Positions 17,241 to 26,074 of a DNA stretch of 64,000 bases are shown here, piece after piece. A model generated the notes under the pieces. That model worked only from the letters and a program-made list of their open reading frames with translations. It ran no database searches and was not told the DNA's origin. Origin of the DNA: Dehalococcoides mccartyi (GTDB taxonomy: Bacteria; Chloroflexota; Dehalococcoidia; UBA2979); the NCBI GenBank assembly GCA_945865925.1, contig CAMBFG010000003.1:1-64000 (forward strand), written 5' to 3'. Both the position numbers and the translations under genes were made by a program. How positions within the stretch are numbered: the stretch's first letter is position 1; the number at the start of each line of letters is the position of its first letter.

Positions 17241-19043
17241 CTAGCCGCCAGTACAGGTCGCGTCTGGGGGGATGCGGAAGGTGATGGGGACGGGTGGGCT
17301 GGCGGCGGTGTAGTTGAGGCGGGTGGCCTGGGCGCCGAAGCGGATGCCGACAGCCGGGGTGTAGTACCAACCGGCGCATTTGCCCGAGATGACAGTGATG
17401 TAGCCAGAGCCCTCCGGGGTACCGATCGTGTACGAGCCGCCGGAGGTGGTGGTGGTCGGGGCGCAGCGGTCGGCGAAGCAGACGCTGACGCTGACGCCCG
17501 TGATGCCTCGGCCGGAGGTGTCTTCGACGCGCCCGGTCGTGGTCACGCAGGGCCCCGCGACGAAGTTGACGTCCGGGATGGTGACAGCGGTCCCGCCGAG
17601 CGCAAACACTCGGGCGTTCACGGAGCCACCGACGATGGTGCTGCTGGATGAGAGGTAACCCCCACGGTTGCAGGCCTCGTCGAACACGACGCGGTAGTTC
17701 CCGGTCGCGGCGACCGCCATCTGGAACACGCCGCTGGCGGGGATGGCGACGCCGGGGCAAGACTGTCCCGCCGGCCCATCCACGCGGCAGATGTAGAAGT
17801 TCCATCCGGTCCCAGGCGCTGCCCCATTCAGCGCGAAACGCCCACGGAGGATGGGCGATGACTCGGCCCGGAACGCCTCGAACTGACGATAGAAGTCGGT
17901 GGGACTGATGCCGTAGGCGCTCTGGAAGGCGGCCTCCCACGTCGCGGCGGTGCGCATGTTGCGCCAGAACGTGGAGGCCGCACCGGGAGTGGTGCGGTCC
18001 GCGAGCCAGGCGTGCGCGAGCGATCCGACGCGATACGGGTCGAGGGCGTGACAGCCCTCGAGGCGTGCGCGGGCCTCATCACACGTCCGGGTGATCGCCG
18101 AGATCGGCGAGGCGGTGAGCGCCGCGGCAGGGCGCAGGCGAGCGGTGAGCGAGGTGGCGTTGCCCGTCAGGGTGTCTACGTAGCGATGCGCGGCGTAGTC
18201 CGCTGAACCTTCGATCGCCCAGAGGGGCGCGTCTGCGAGGCGGTTGTTGGAGAGGCGATCCTGGACCAGGTGGAAGTACTCGTGTGCGATCACCCAGATC
18301 GCGGAACGCTCGTCCGGGGCGGCGGGCCAGCCCTTCGCGACCGAGAGGATCAGCGGCTTGTTGTCCGGCGTGGAGCGCGGGATCGCGATCGCCGCCCAGC
18401 GTTCCGAGTTGAATCGTGTAATCGCTTCAGCCCGGGTGCGTCGGGTCGCGGTCGCGTAACGGTCAGCGAGTTCGCTCTCGAAGTCCGTGGCCAGCACCAG
18501 CGTCAGGCCTTCGAAGGTCAAGCCGACTTCGCGCTCCCAGTAGTCCTCGAGCGCCTTGATCTGTGTGGTGGCGGTCGTCTGCTCCGCCGGAGTAATCGAG
18601 GCGGCGAAGACCAGGGTGGCGCGCGGGACGCCGGTGATGGGCGCCGTGGTCGGGGTGGGCGTCGATGTCGCGGTCGAGGTGGGCGTGGCGACGGGGGTTG
18701 AGGGGCGAGTGCCATCGCAGAGGTACAGGACGGGCGAGTTCGCCGCGAGGTTGGCCGGGAAACCGGCGTTCACGAAGGAGGGCGCACCGGCGACGAAGGT
18801 GCGCAGCACGCCGCTTTGCACGACGCCGATGCTCCGCGCGTTGCAGCCGCGCAGGGCGAGCGATCCAACGACATCGACGGGTGGCAGGTCCACGGTGAGC
18901 AGGCCCAGGCCGACGCCAGAGGTGGGGACGTCGCCGCGGATGGCATCGGGGGAGGGGGCGGCCTCGGCGTTTGAGGTGGCGAAGGCGACGGTGGCGAGCG
19001 TAGCGACGACGAAGGCGACCCAGCGGAGGCTCGTCGATTTCAT
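17241..19043 (-). CDS. Secreted HExxH peptidase-like protein
   Basis: A 600-aa exported protein. It has a signal peptide (MKSTSLRWVAFVVATLATVAFA), then a small domain ending in the GAPSFVNAGFP motif (about 85-105) and a TP-rich linker (about 112-135). The gluzincin-like peptidase domain (about 140-390) carries HEYFH in VIAHEYFHLVQD, followed by WAIEGSADYAAH with the likely third ligand Glu. Beta-rich C-terminal domains include a carboxypeptidase-regulatory-like fold (TTGRVEDTSGRGITGVSV). This is the M1/peptidase-MA pattern, so a zinc peptidase is likely. The target is unknown. Single gene. Confidence 0.78.
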   Translation of the reverse strand: MKSTSLRWVAFVVATLATVAFATSNAEAAPSPDAIRGDVPTSGVGLGLLTVDLPPVDVVGSLALRGCNARSIGVVQSGVLRTFVAGAPSFVNAGFPANLAANSPVLYLCDGTRPSTPVATPTSTATSTPTPTTAPITGVPRATLVFAASITPAEQTTATTQIKALEDYWEREVGLTFEGLTLVLATDFESELADRYATATRRTRAEAITRFNSERWAAIAIPRSTPDNKPLILSVAKGWPAAPDERSAIWVIAHEYFHLVQDRLSNNRLADAPLWAIEGSADYAAHRYVDTLTGNATSLTARLRPAAALTASPISAITRTCDEARARLEGCHALDPYRVGSLAHAWLADRTTPGAASTFWRNMRTAATWEAAFQSAYGISPTDFYRQFEAFRAESSPILRGRFALNGAAPGTGWNFYICRVDGPAGQSCPGVAIPASGVFQMAVAATGNYRVVFDEACNRGGYLSSSSTIVGGSVNARVFALGGTAVTIPDVNFVAGPCVTTTGRVEDTSGRGITGVSVSVCFADRCAPTTTTSGGSYTIGTPEGSGYITVISGKCAGWYYTPAVGIRFGAQATRLNYTAASPPVPITFRIPPDATCTGG

Positions 19044-19101
19044 CGCGGCAGTGTACGGGTTGGCCGCGCGTGAGGTGACGACGTGTCACCCGCCAGGTAC
19101 G

Positions 19102-19132
19102 TGCATGAGGGCGCCGTGGGCGCCCTCATGCA
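19102..19132. terminator. Perfect GC-rich hairpin between minus-strand genes
   Basis: A perfect 14-bp stem TGCATGAGGGCGCC/GGCGCCCTCATGCA with a 3-base loop, located just downstream of the 19159-19590 gene. There is no T-tract on either strand, so it may be a Rho-assisted end or an RNA-stabilising hairpin. It shares its GAGGGCGCC core with other terminators here. Confidence 0.5.
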
Positions 19133-19158
19133 TCGAATGACCGGCGCGTGCCAGCGCG

Positions 19159-19590
19159 CTACGGCCGAGGCTGGTTGGGGGCGGTGTCCAAGTCTTCGAC
19201 GACGAAGGTGCCGAAGTAGCGAATGGACTGACCACCCGTCCGCTGCATCGTGTCGCTCGCGAGCAAGCGCTGTTCCTTCGCCTCGGTGTGTGCCCCAACG
19301 ACCGAGCCACCGGACTTGAGGGCCTTCGAGTATTCGTCGAGGGTGTCCTTGTCGCCGAGTTCCTCGACGGTGCGCTCCGCCGTGGCGGCGATACCGTGCT
19401 CGGTGCCGTCCGCGTCGACCTTCTTCGCGTCGTCAGGGCGGGTGAGGATGATCAGTTCTGTTTCCGCGAAGCCGGCGGCGATGAGCCCGCCGACGGCTGC
19501 CTCTGCCTGGATGTGTCCCTCAAAGATGCCGAGGACGTAGTCCTTCGGATACCCGATGAACGCGTCGTCGCGGGTGAGTTCGAGTGTCAT
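19159..19590 (-). CDS. Hypothetical stress-type small protein
   Basis: A 143-aa acidic, soluble protein. The first part (VLGIFEGHIQAEAAVGGLIAAGFAETELIILTRPDD) looks like a ferredoxin-like half with a beta-alpha-beta pattern, vaguely like general-stress YflT-type proteins. The C-terminal part (YFGTFVVEDL) adds another strand. No catalytic motif is seen. GAGGTG lies upstream of the ATG. The assignment is weak. Confidence 0.6.
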   Translation of the reverse strand: MTLELTRDDAFIGYPKDYVLGIFEGHIQAEAAVGGLIAAGFAETELIILTRPDDAKKVDADGTEHGIAATAERTVEELGDKDTLDEYSKALKSGGSVVGAHTEAKEQRLLASDTMQRTGGQSIRYFGTFVVEDLDTAPNQPRP

Positions 19591-19724
19591 GGATGCACCT
19601 CGTGTTCAGGGAGGCTCAGCCTCCTAGATCAACGCTAACCAGCGACGGCTGACGGGCCGATCACACCGCAGCCCCTGACGTCGCAATAGCGTGACAACGA
19701 AGCGGATCCCGGATTGGGCGCGCC

Positions 19725-19730
19725 TATACT
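19725..19730 (+). promoter_or_regulatory. -10 element of a leaderless promoter
   Basis: TATACT ends exactly 6 bases before the ATG at 19737, with no Shine-Dalgarno sequence between. No good -35 is seen. Confidence 0.5.
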
Positions 19731-19736
19731 CGCTGC

Positions 19737-20567
19737 ATGTCCAATGACCCATGGCTGAATGCGCCGCCCGATGGCGTCGAGGCTCGCCCGAATGCGACGG
19801 CCGGGCGCGTGCTGATGGGTGGCCCCGTCGCGCTCGTCACCACGATGTGGCGAGGTAAGCCGAATATCGTGCCGATCTCCTGGCACATGCCGCTGTCCTC
19901 GCGGCCCTCGATCGTGGGGATCGCCGTGGGGCAGGAGCGCTACACCGCGGAGATGATCCAGCACGCACAGGAATTCGCGATCAGCATCCCGACACGGCCG
20001 CTGCTCCACCACGTGCAGTATCTGGGCACGCTTTCCGGTGAACACATCGACAAGTTCGAGGCGACCCAACTCGGGACGTTCCCACCGCGCACGATCACGG
20101 CGCCGCTGGTGGCGGGGTGCTGCGCCTGGATCGAGTGCCAGGTGGTGGAGGCGTACCCGATCGGGGACCACATCCTGTTCGCTGGCCTCGTGACCTCGGT
20201 GCAGGTGGACCCTCGATCATTTGATGACCGCTGGCTGCTGGGTGAGACGGACACACGTCCGCTCCATTTCATCGCGGGGAACCGCTACTCCACCCTCGGC
20301 AGCGTGATGGAGGCGCGCATCCCACAGGCGTCCGAGGCGCCCGAGCGCGTCCTGCGCGACCGCATCGAGGAAGAACTCGAACTCACGCGCGAGGCACGCG
20401 AACGGCGCGAGGAGGCGGTGGGCGAGCTGCGGGAGGAGGTGCGGCGCGGCCACGCCATCGACCCCGGCACCCTGGACGACCTCGCGAAGAGCGGAATCGA
20501 GATGAGCGCGGACGACCTGATCGACCTGTCGCGCGGCACGATGCTGGGGGAGCCGCCTCGCGAGTAG
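19737..20567 (+). CDS. Flavin reductase-like FMN-binding protein with helical extension
   Basis: A 276-aa protein. Residues about 15-180 form a split-barrel flavin-reductase-like domain (GGPVALVTTMWRGKPNIVPISWHMPLSSRP and FAISIPTRPLLHHVQYLGTLSG). Residues 195-276 add a charged helical extension (ERREEAVGELREEV) not usual for the family. Relatives bind FMN and reduce flavins or act as flavin-dependent oxidoreductases. The partner is unknown. The transcript appears leaderless. Monocistronic. Confidence 0.75.
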   Translation: MSNDPWLNAPPDGVEARPNATAGRVLMGGPVALVTTMWRGKPNIVPISWHMPLSSRPSIVGIAVGQERYTAEMIQHAQEFAISIPTRPLLHHVQYLGTLSGEHIDKFEATQLGTFPPRTITAPLVAGCCAWIECQVVEAYPIGDHILFAGLVTSVQVDPRSFDDRWLLGETDTRPLHFIAGNRYSTLGSVMEARIPQASEAPERVLRDRIEEELELTREARERREEAVGELREEVRRGHAIDPGTLDDLAKSGIEMSADDLIDLSRGTMLGEPPRE

Positions 20568-20601
20568 CGAGCCGGCGAGCGGCGGGGCGACCAGGCGAAG
20601 G

Positions 20602-20826
20602 CTAGACGCGGCGCTTGAGCACGCGGTGCTCGTCGACCTCGTAGGGGAGGTACTCGCGGCCGCACTGGTGGCAGACGAAGCCCATCGCCTTGCTGTCGTC
20701 TTCCATGACCTGCGGCCCGCGCCAGCGCGGCATCAGCGGCTTGCCGAAGCAGCACGACTCGGGCTGGGTGGCCACGCCCTTGTAGGTTGCCTTGGGAGAG
20801 CCGAAGACCTTCGAGAGCAGGGACAT
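20602..20826 (-). CDS. Small Cys-rich zinc-ribbon-like protein
   Basis: A 74-aa basic protein with an adjacent cysteine pair (PESCCFGKPL) and a CxxC knuckle (FVCHQCGREYLP), enough to build one zinc site. GGAGC precedes the ATG. It may follow the rhodanese gene in the same transcript (101-base gap). Function is unknown; nucleic-acid or protein binding is typical for such ribbons. Confidence 0.65.
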   Translation of the reverse strand: MSLLSKVFGSPKATYKGVATQPESCCFGKPLMPRWRGPQVMEDDSKAMGFVCHQCGREYLPYEVDEHRVLKRRV

Positions 20827-20927
20827 CGCGGCGCTCCTTCATCGTGCGTGGCGCGCGGGGAGCGTAGCGCGTGGGGCGGGGTTCGCGGAAGGCAGTCGCG
20901 GAACGCGCTAGCCTCGACCGCCGCTCG

Positions 20928-21776
20928 TTAGGCGTCGCGCTCCACCGGCAACTGTGGCAGGCGCGACCACTCGGCCCAGGAGCCGTCGTAGTTGCGGGCG
21001 GTCTGCCAGCCGAGGACCTCGTGCATCGCGAACCAGGAGGCGGCGGAGCGGATGCCGCCGCCGCAGTAGGGGTAGACCTCGCGGGTGCCATCGATGCCAG
21101 CGGCGGCGTAGAGCGAGCGCAGGCGGTCCGGCGGGAGGAAGCGGCCGTCGTCATCGACGAGGAGTTCCCAGTTCAGGTGCTGCGCGCGGGGGATGCGGCC
21201 GTAGCGGGGCGCCTCGTGGCCCGCGCCCGCGACACCGTGGAACTCGTCGTCCGTACGGCAGTCGAGGATCGTCGCGTCGCCTTTGCCTTCGGAGGCGGCG
21301 AGGACTTCCTCCCATGAGGAGTAGACCGCCGGGTCGCCTTCGCCGAGGTGAGGTGTGGTCGCGGCGAAGCGCGGTTCGTCCTTCGTCAGGGTGATGCCGT
21401 CGCGCGCGAGTGCGGCGGTGGAGCGGTCGGTGATGTGGACGTTGGGGAAGCGGTAGTACTTCAGCACCCAGTAGGCGCGATGCGGCCACATCGACTTGCC
21501 CGCCGCGACGCAGACGACGGTGTGCGACTCGTCGATGCCGAGGCGGGCGAGGGTGGCCTCGACCTCTTCGCGGTACGGGACGAGGGCGCGGATGCCGCCG
21601 CGTTCGACGGTGGTGTCGTCGTAGCCATGCACCCAGATTGCACCGGGCAGGTGGCCACCCTCGTACTCCTTCGCGCGGTCGAGGCCGACGTGGAGGATGC
21701 GGAGGGACGGATCGTTGAGGTGAGCGCGGAGCCAGTCGGCACTGACGATGGCATCAGGATTCGGCTGGTCAGGCAT
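20928..21776 (-). CDS. Thiosulfate/mercaptopyruvate sulfurtransferase (tandem rhodanese)
   Basis: A 282-aa enzyme that moves sulfane sulfur to a thiophilic acceptor. The N-terminal rhodanese domain (about 10-125) lacks the active Cys (VVCVAAGKSMW). The C-terminal domain (about 150-275) has it in the loop CGGGIRSA. An inactive first domain and active second domain are normal for this family. The gene follows ricT after 33 bases and may be co-transcribed with holB-ricT. Confidence 0.88.
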   Translation of the reverse strand: MPDQPNPDAIVSADWLRAHLNDPSLRILHVGLDRAKEYEGGHLPGAIWVHGYDDTTVERGGIRALVPYREEVEATLARLGIDESHTVVCVAAGKSMWPHRAYWVLKYYRFPNVHITDRSTAALARDGITLTKDEPRFAATTPHLGEGDPAVYSSWEEVLAASEGKGDATILDCRTDDEFHGVAGAGHEAPRYGRIPRAQHLNWELLVDDDGRFLPPDRLRSLYAAAGIDGTREVYPYCGGGIRSAASWFAMHEVLGWQTARNYDGSWAEWSRLPQLPVERDA

Positions 21777-21809
21777 TCGAGGCTCCTCGCATCACCGCTG
21801 GAACGGTCG

Positions 21810-23375
21810 CTACTCGTCGGTGCCGGACTCGGGCGCGCTGCCGCTGTCCGCGCCATCCGAGGCGCCACGGCCTCGACCACCGCGGCGGCCACGACGGCGA
21901 CGGCGGCGCTGTTCCTCGGACTCACCGGGGACATCGGCTCCGGGGGTGCCGGGGGTGCCGTCCGAGGGCGGGCGGGGCGTTTCGCTGCGGGCTTCGGTGC
22001 GCGGCGGGCGCGGAGTCGTGTCGCGAGGAGCTGCGTCGCGAGGCGGGCGCGGGGTCGCGCTGCCAGCAGCGTCGGTGGGACGGGCGGCGCGACGCGTGAC
22101 GCGGATGCCGCCGATCGTCGTGCGCTCGATGCGAGGGGCGTCGTCGCGCGGCGGGCGCTCACGGCCAGCATCGCGCGGGGCACCATCGCGAGGCGGGCGG
22201 GCGTCGCCGTCACGGCGGCTGCGAGTGCCGCCCGCGGGTGGCGCGTCGCGACGCGGACGGGCGGTGTCGTTCAAGGCGGCGGGGCGCTGACGCAGCGGGC
22301 GCGGGCCACGCGGCTCGTCGGTACGGTCGTCCGGGACAGCGGCAGCGTCGAGGTCACGCAGCGGGCGCTCGTCGCGCACCTCGCGGCCGGGGGCGTCGAA
22401 GGCGGCGCGGCTGGAGCGACGTGGGGCGCGGCGGTCAGTCGGTTCGAGGGCGGCGAGGAAGAGCACGCGGCGCTCCTCGTCCTCGCGGCGGAAGTTCTCC
22501 TCCACGTCGGCGTCGAGTTCCTCGGGGCGGATCGCGGTACCCATCTGCTGACGGATCGTCTCGGCGCCGAGTTCGATGACCTGGCCGGTCTCGTCCATGC
22601 GCAGGCGGACGGTCTCGTTGATGGCGTTGATCGAGATGACCTTCGCCTTGCCGATCGGCGTGGTGATGCGCTTCCCGACCTTCGGCAGCGTGCCGACGAT
22701 CTCGCGGTAGGCGTCCACCTCGAAGGCGAGGCAGCAGAGGAGGCGTCCGCAGGCGCCGGATATCTTCGACGGGTTGGGCGCGAGGCCCTGGTCCTTAGCC
22801 ATCTTGATCGAGATCGCGGGAAACTCCGTCATCCAGGTGGAGCAGCAGAGTCCGCGCCCGCACTGGCCGAGGCCGCCCAGCGCCTTCGCGCGGTCACGGT
22901 CGCCGACCTGCTCGATCTCGAGGTTGGGGATCTGGAGGAACTGTGCGGCGTCCCGGTGCAGACGCTCTTCGCCGTGGAACTCGTTCGCGGTGTAGGTCAG
23001 TTCGCCGTAGGTGTGTTCGAGGTCATAGGTGATGTTCGCGACGCGCACGCGGGCGTCGATGCGCGAGACGACCGCGGTCTGCACGCGCAGGATGTCCGCC
23101 TTCGCGCGCTCCGCCTGGTTGCGCCAGCGGGTGACATCGGACTCCGCGGCGAGGCGGTCGATCACGCGCGAGGGGCCATCGACGAGGTTGCCGAGCACCT
23201 GGTCAGCACCGACGACGACCCAGCCGAGCCGCTCACCTCGATTGCCGCGCACGATGACGTAGTCACCGACGCCGAGGATGAGGTCGCCGGGCGAGCAGTA
23301 GGAGATCGGGCCGGCATCGGCGTAGCGGACGCCGACATGGGCGCGGGAGGGGGCGCGGCGAGTGTCGGTGGTCAT
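21810..23375 (-). CDS. ricT: RicT/PSP1-domain protein with long Arg-rich tail
   Basis: A 521-aa protein. The PSP1 domain (about 10-290) carries the paired Cys motifs GQCGRGLCC and CGRLLCCLAFE that hold an iron-sulfur cluster in the RicAFT complex, which works with RNase Y in RNA maturation. Residues about 330-521 are disordered: RxxPRD-like repeats ending in an [14 protein letters not shown] stretch, an RNA-binding type tail far longer than usual. The ATG overlaps the holB stop (ATGA), so translation is coupled. The holB-ricT order is the classical one also seen in Bacillus. Confidence 0.9.
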   Translation of the reverse strand: MTTDTRRAPSRAHVGVRYADAGPISYCSPGDLILGVGDYVIVRGNRGERLGWVVVGADQVLGNLVDGPSRVIDRLAAESDVTRWRNQAERAKADILRVQTAVVSRIDARVRVANITYDLEHTYGELTYTANEFHGEERLHRDAAQFLQIPNLEIEQVGDRDRAKALGGLGQCGRGLCCSTWMTEFPAISIKMAKDQGLAPNPSKISGACGRLLCCLAFEVDAYREIVGTLPKVGKRITTPIGKAKVISINAINETVRLRMDETGQVIELGAETIRQQMGTAIRPEELDADVEENFRREDEERRVLFLAALEPTDRRAPRRSSRAAFDAPGREVRDERPLRDLDAAAVPDDRTDEPRGPRPLRQRPAALNDTARPRRDAPPAGGTRSRRDGDARPPRDGAPRDAGRERPPRDDAPRIERTTIGGIRVTRRAARPTDAAGSATPRPPRDAAPRDTTPRPPRTEARSETPRPPSDGTPGTPGADVPGESEEQRRRRRRGRRGGRGRGASDGADSGSAPESGTDE

Positions 23376-24439
23376 GCAACACCTGCTGTCGCTGGAACCT
23401 GGGCCAAGACGGGCAGGTCGAGCATCATCACTTCGAGGGCGAGCGTGGCGTTGGTGTTCCCCTGCAGGTGCAGGCGAGCGGTCTGCACGGCGCGCAGCGC
23501 GCGCACGGCGTCGGCTGGCGTCAGGCCGGCGGCGTCCTGGATGGCTTCGGGCGCGGCGTCGAGGCCGGAGGTGGCGAGCAGCACCTCGCGCCACCAGTCA
23601 CGCCAGAGGTCGACGGTCGCGAGGACGCTCTCGCGCTCGCGGTACCAACCGGCGCCGAGGCGGTCGGCGACATCGAAACGCTCGTTTCGGCCCGCGCGCA
23701 TCAGGCGGCGGACTTCGTCGGTCGCGGACTGGCGCAGGACGGCCAGCGAGGGGTCAGCCTGCATCCGCATCGCGAGGCCGTAGCGCCCGTGGGCGAGCCG
23801 CGCGAGGCTCATCGCCTCGTCCGTCGGGAGACCGGCGTGCTCGCGAAGCGCGGCAGCGAGGCCGGCGTGGGAGAGCGGCCGCAGCACGATCTCCTGGCAG
23901 CGGGAGCGGATCGTCGGGAGGAGCGCGTCGACATCGGAAGCGAGCAGGAGAAGGAGCGTGTCGCCGGGCGGCTCTTCGAGGGTCTTGAGGATGGCGTGCG
24001 CGGCCTCGGGCTGGAGGTCGTCCGCACCGTCCACGATGAAGATCCGGCGCGAGACCGCGAACGGCGCCAGCGAGGCGACACGCTCCAGGCGGCGGATCTG
24101 GCAAATGCGGATGCGCGTCGAGTTGTCGGAGGAGTGGTCGTGGCTCGCTTCGTCGCAGACGCCTCGGATGGCGATGCGCTCGATGTCGGGCGAGGTGCCC
24201 GCCTCGATCTGCTGCGCCGCCCGCGACGCGAGGTCGGGGAGCGTAGGGTCTTCGGTGCTGGGGGCGACGAGGGTCTGCGCGAGCCGGCGTGCGAGGAGGG
24301 CCTTGCCGACGCCCGGCGGCCCGGCGAAGAGGTAGGCGTGCGCGAAGTGTCCGCCCGCGATGGCGCGGCGCAGCACCTCGACGGCGGCGTCCTGTCCGAC
24401 GACACCCCAGGCGTTCGCCTCGGTGGTTGAGGTAGTCAC
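23372..24439 (-). CDS. holB: DNA polymerase III delta-prime subunit
   Basis: A 355-aa clamp-loader subunit that helps load the sliding clamp. The AAA+ domain has Walker A GPPGVGKA, the Walker-B-like FIVDGADDLQPEAAHAILKTLEEPP and the SRC motif (TIRSRCQEI). The C-terminal collar helices follow. A GTG start is used. Upstream lies a 400-base gap, where this family often has tmk; tmk is absent here. Translationally coupled to ricT. Confidence 0.88.
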   Translation of the reverse strand: MTTSTTEANAWGVVGQDAAVEVLRRAIAGGHFAHAYLFAGPPGVGKALLARRLAQTLVAPSTEDPTLPDLASRAAQQIEAGTSPDIERIAIRGVCDEASHDHSSDNSTRIRICQIRRLERVASLAPFAVSRRIFIVDGADDLQPEAAHAILKTLEEPPGDTLLLLLASDVDALLPTIRSRCQEIVLRPLSHAGLAAALREHAGLPTDEAMSLARLAHGRYGLAMRMQADPSLAVLRQSATDEVRRLMRAGRNERFDVADRLGAGWYRERESVLATVDLWRDWWREVLLATSGLDAAPEAIQDAAGLTPADAVRALRAVQTARLHLQGNTNATLALEVMMLDLPVLAQVPATAGVA

Positions 24440-24842
24440 GATATTGCCCGAACCCCGCTCGAGGCGGTGTCTGTGAATCTAGTGGAGCCCCCCGCAGCGT
24501 CGCCCGAGGCGGCGCGAGGTGAACCGCTGGAGATTGTCTCATGCCTCGACAGAGCGGGGGGGCCGCTGCCCGAGGGGTGCGCCGCGAGGGGCATCCGGCA
24601 GTGGTCAGGCGGAGATCCGTACCGCCTCGCTCCGCGAGGGTGGGGCCACCCATTCGCGTTCCGAGGGGATGGTCGATTGCCGTCTGACGACCTTGAGACA
24701 AGTGCCGTGAAGCGGGTGAGGGGATGGTGGGTGCGCTACTATCCCGCGGGCACCTCGGAAGGGGTGTCTGCGGTAGGGGCGCGCGCGCACCAGACGAGGC
24801 GGCTTGCTTCGGGCGCGACGCGATAGTGATAGAGGAGGGGCA
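24440..24842. other. Intergenic region with a dispersed repeat copy
   Basis: About 400 bases between the divergent holB and MaoC genes. The ORFs called here have no support. It contains one copy of a 33-base repeat (24619-24651) shared with 25852-25884. Nothing else is recognised. Confidence 0.5.
24619..24651. repeat. Dispersed 33-base repeat, copy 1
   Basis: gtaccgcctcgctccgcgagggtgg and the following bases match 25852-25884 at 29 of 33 positions. The core CCTCGC-TCC-GCGAGG can form a hairpin, as in REP-like elements. Confidence 0.6.
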
Positions 24843-25316
24843 GTGCCTGACGAACTACCCGACCTGACGCCAGAGATGAAGGCGGCCATCGGCAAACCCG
24901 GTGCACCGACCACCTACGAGGTGACGAGCCTGGGCATCCGCACATTTGGGCGGGCCGTGGGCTACAAGAACGCGATCTACTTCGACGCTGCGGCGGCGAA
25001 GGCGGCTGGGCACAAGGACCTGGTGTCCCCCCCGGGGTACTTCGGGATGCCGGTGTTCAACCCGAACGCGGCTGCTGGCCGCGCCGCCGACTTCGAGACG
25101 CCGTTCAAGCGCAATCTGAATGGTGGCACCGGGGTCTTCCCGATCGAGCGCGTCTTCGCAGGCGATGTCCTGGACGCGGTCACGACGCTGGTCGACCTGA
25201 AGCTCGACCGCGGCCGGCTGGGCCAGATGCTCATCCGGACGTCCGAGACGGTCTACACGCGCAAGTCCGACGGCAAGGTGGTCGCGAAGACTCGCGGCAC
25301 CGGGCTGTCCTACTAG
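24843..25316 (+). CDS. MaoC-type hydratase subunit (N-terminal hot-dog)
   Basis: A 157-aa hot-dog protein of the MaoC N-terminal-domain type (PTTYEVTSLGIRTFGRAVGYKN, then FYMPxF-like GYFGMPVFNPN). Alone it lacks the catalytic Asp/His dyad. The next gene supplies it, so the two most likely form a heteromeric (R)-specific enoyl-CoA hydratase like HadAB or ChsH1/ChsH2 (inference). The GTG start is chosen because GGAGGGG lies just upstream and the longer ORF-track start has none. Confidence 0.82.
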   Translation: MPDELPDLTPEMKAAIGKPGAPTTYEVTSLGIRTFGRAVGYKNAIYFDAAAAKAAGHKDLVSPPGYFGMPVFNPNAAAGRAADFETPFKRNLNGGTGVFPIERVFAGDVLDAVTTLVDLKLDRGRLGQMLIRTSETVYTRKSDGKVVAKTRGTGLSY

Positions 25317-25337
25317 CGATAGCGCGAGGAGACGACG

Positions 25338-25760
25338 ATGGCACAGACGATGTGGGATGACGTGTCGGAGGGTCAGGAGATCACTCTGACCGAGTCGACC
25401 TCCAGCCAGCGCCTGGTGATCTGGGCGGCCGCCTCAGGCGACTTCTACCAGATCCACTACGACGACAACTTCGCGAAGGGGAACAACCTGCCGGACATCA
25501 TTGTCCACGGGGCCCTGAAGGGGATGCTGGTCGGCCGTCTGCTGGACGAGTTCGCCGGCGACAAGGGCTGGATCGAGTCGTGGGACGTGTCGTACCGCGG
25601 CATGGACAAGGCTCGCGAGGACATGACGGTCTGGGGCAAGGTCACCAAGAAGTACCAGGAGAGCGGGAAGAACCTCGTCGACCTGGACGTTGGTGTGCGC
25701 CAGGTCAACGGCACGGAGACGACGCCCGGTCGGGCGACGTTGAGCCTGCCGAAGAAGTAG
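25338..25760 (+). CDS. MaoC-type hydratase catalytic subunit
   Basis: A 140-aa hot-dog protein with the hydratase motif AASGDFYQIHYDDNFAK, in which Asp and His form the catalytic dyad that adds water to a trans-2-enoyl thioester. It follows the partner gene after 21 bases with a ribosome binding site (GCGAGGAGACG). Substrate class (fatty, steroid or branched acyl-CoA) is not given by the sequence. Confidence 0.85.
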   Translation: MAQTMWDDVSEGQEITLTESTSSQRLVIWAAASGDFYQIHYDDNFAKGNNLPDIIVHGALKGMLVGRLLDEFAGDKGWIESWDVSYRGMDKAREDMTVWGKVTKKYQESGKNLVDLDVGVRQVNGTETTPGRATLSLPKK

Positions 25761-25789
25761 CACTCGCCTTCGCGGTTGCGAAGTACGGA

Positions 25790-25819
25790 CGCCCGGCCGG
25801 AAGGTCGGGCGTTCTGTTT
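25790..25819 (+). terminator. Intrinsic terminator after the MaoC pair
   Basis: ACGCCCG (25790-25796) pairs with CGGGCGT (25806-25812), followed by TCTGTTTG. Confidence 0.7.
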
Positions 25820-25851
25820 GCCTCTGGGGATTCGAGGCAGGCGGGAGCCTC

Positions 25852-25967
25852 GTACCGCCTCGCTTCGCGAGGGCGGCCCCACCCCCTGCCCCCGCCCCTC
25901 GGGGGCGGGGGTTCAAGAAGCGAGGTCGACCCCACCCCCCAGCCCCCTCCCCTTCCAGGGGAGGGGG
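25852..25967. repeat. Cluster of GC-rich hairpin repeats
   Basis: Three hairpins in a row fill the 314-base gap before lysA. CCTCGC-TTC-GCGAGG (25858-25872) lies in the second copy of the 33-base repeat. A perfect 10-bp CCCCCGCCCC/GGGGCGGGGG spans 25889-25911. A perfect 10-bp CCCCCTCCCC/GGGGAGGGGG spans 25943-25967. Similar C-rich palindromes are dispersed in Chloroflexota genomes. No coding role. Confidence 0.7.
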
Positions 25968-26062
25968 AGCCGGAACAGAAGACACGGCACGACACGACCT
26001 CGACTCGGAGGACACGACCTAGAGGCGGGAAGCGGACGCCTGCGGATGCGGGCGGCGTCCCC

Positions 26063-26068
26063 TACATT
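26063..26068 (+). promoter_or_regulatory. -10 element before lysA
   Basis: TACATT ends 6 bases before the ATG at 26075. The intervening CGAGGG could also act as a ribosome binding site if transcription starts further upstream. Confidence 0.4.
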
Positions 26069-26074
26069 CGAGGG

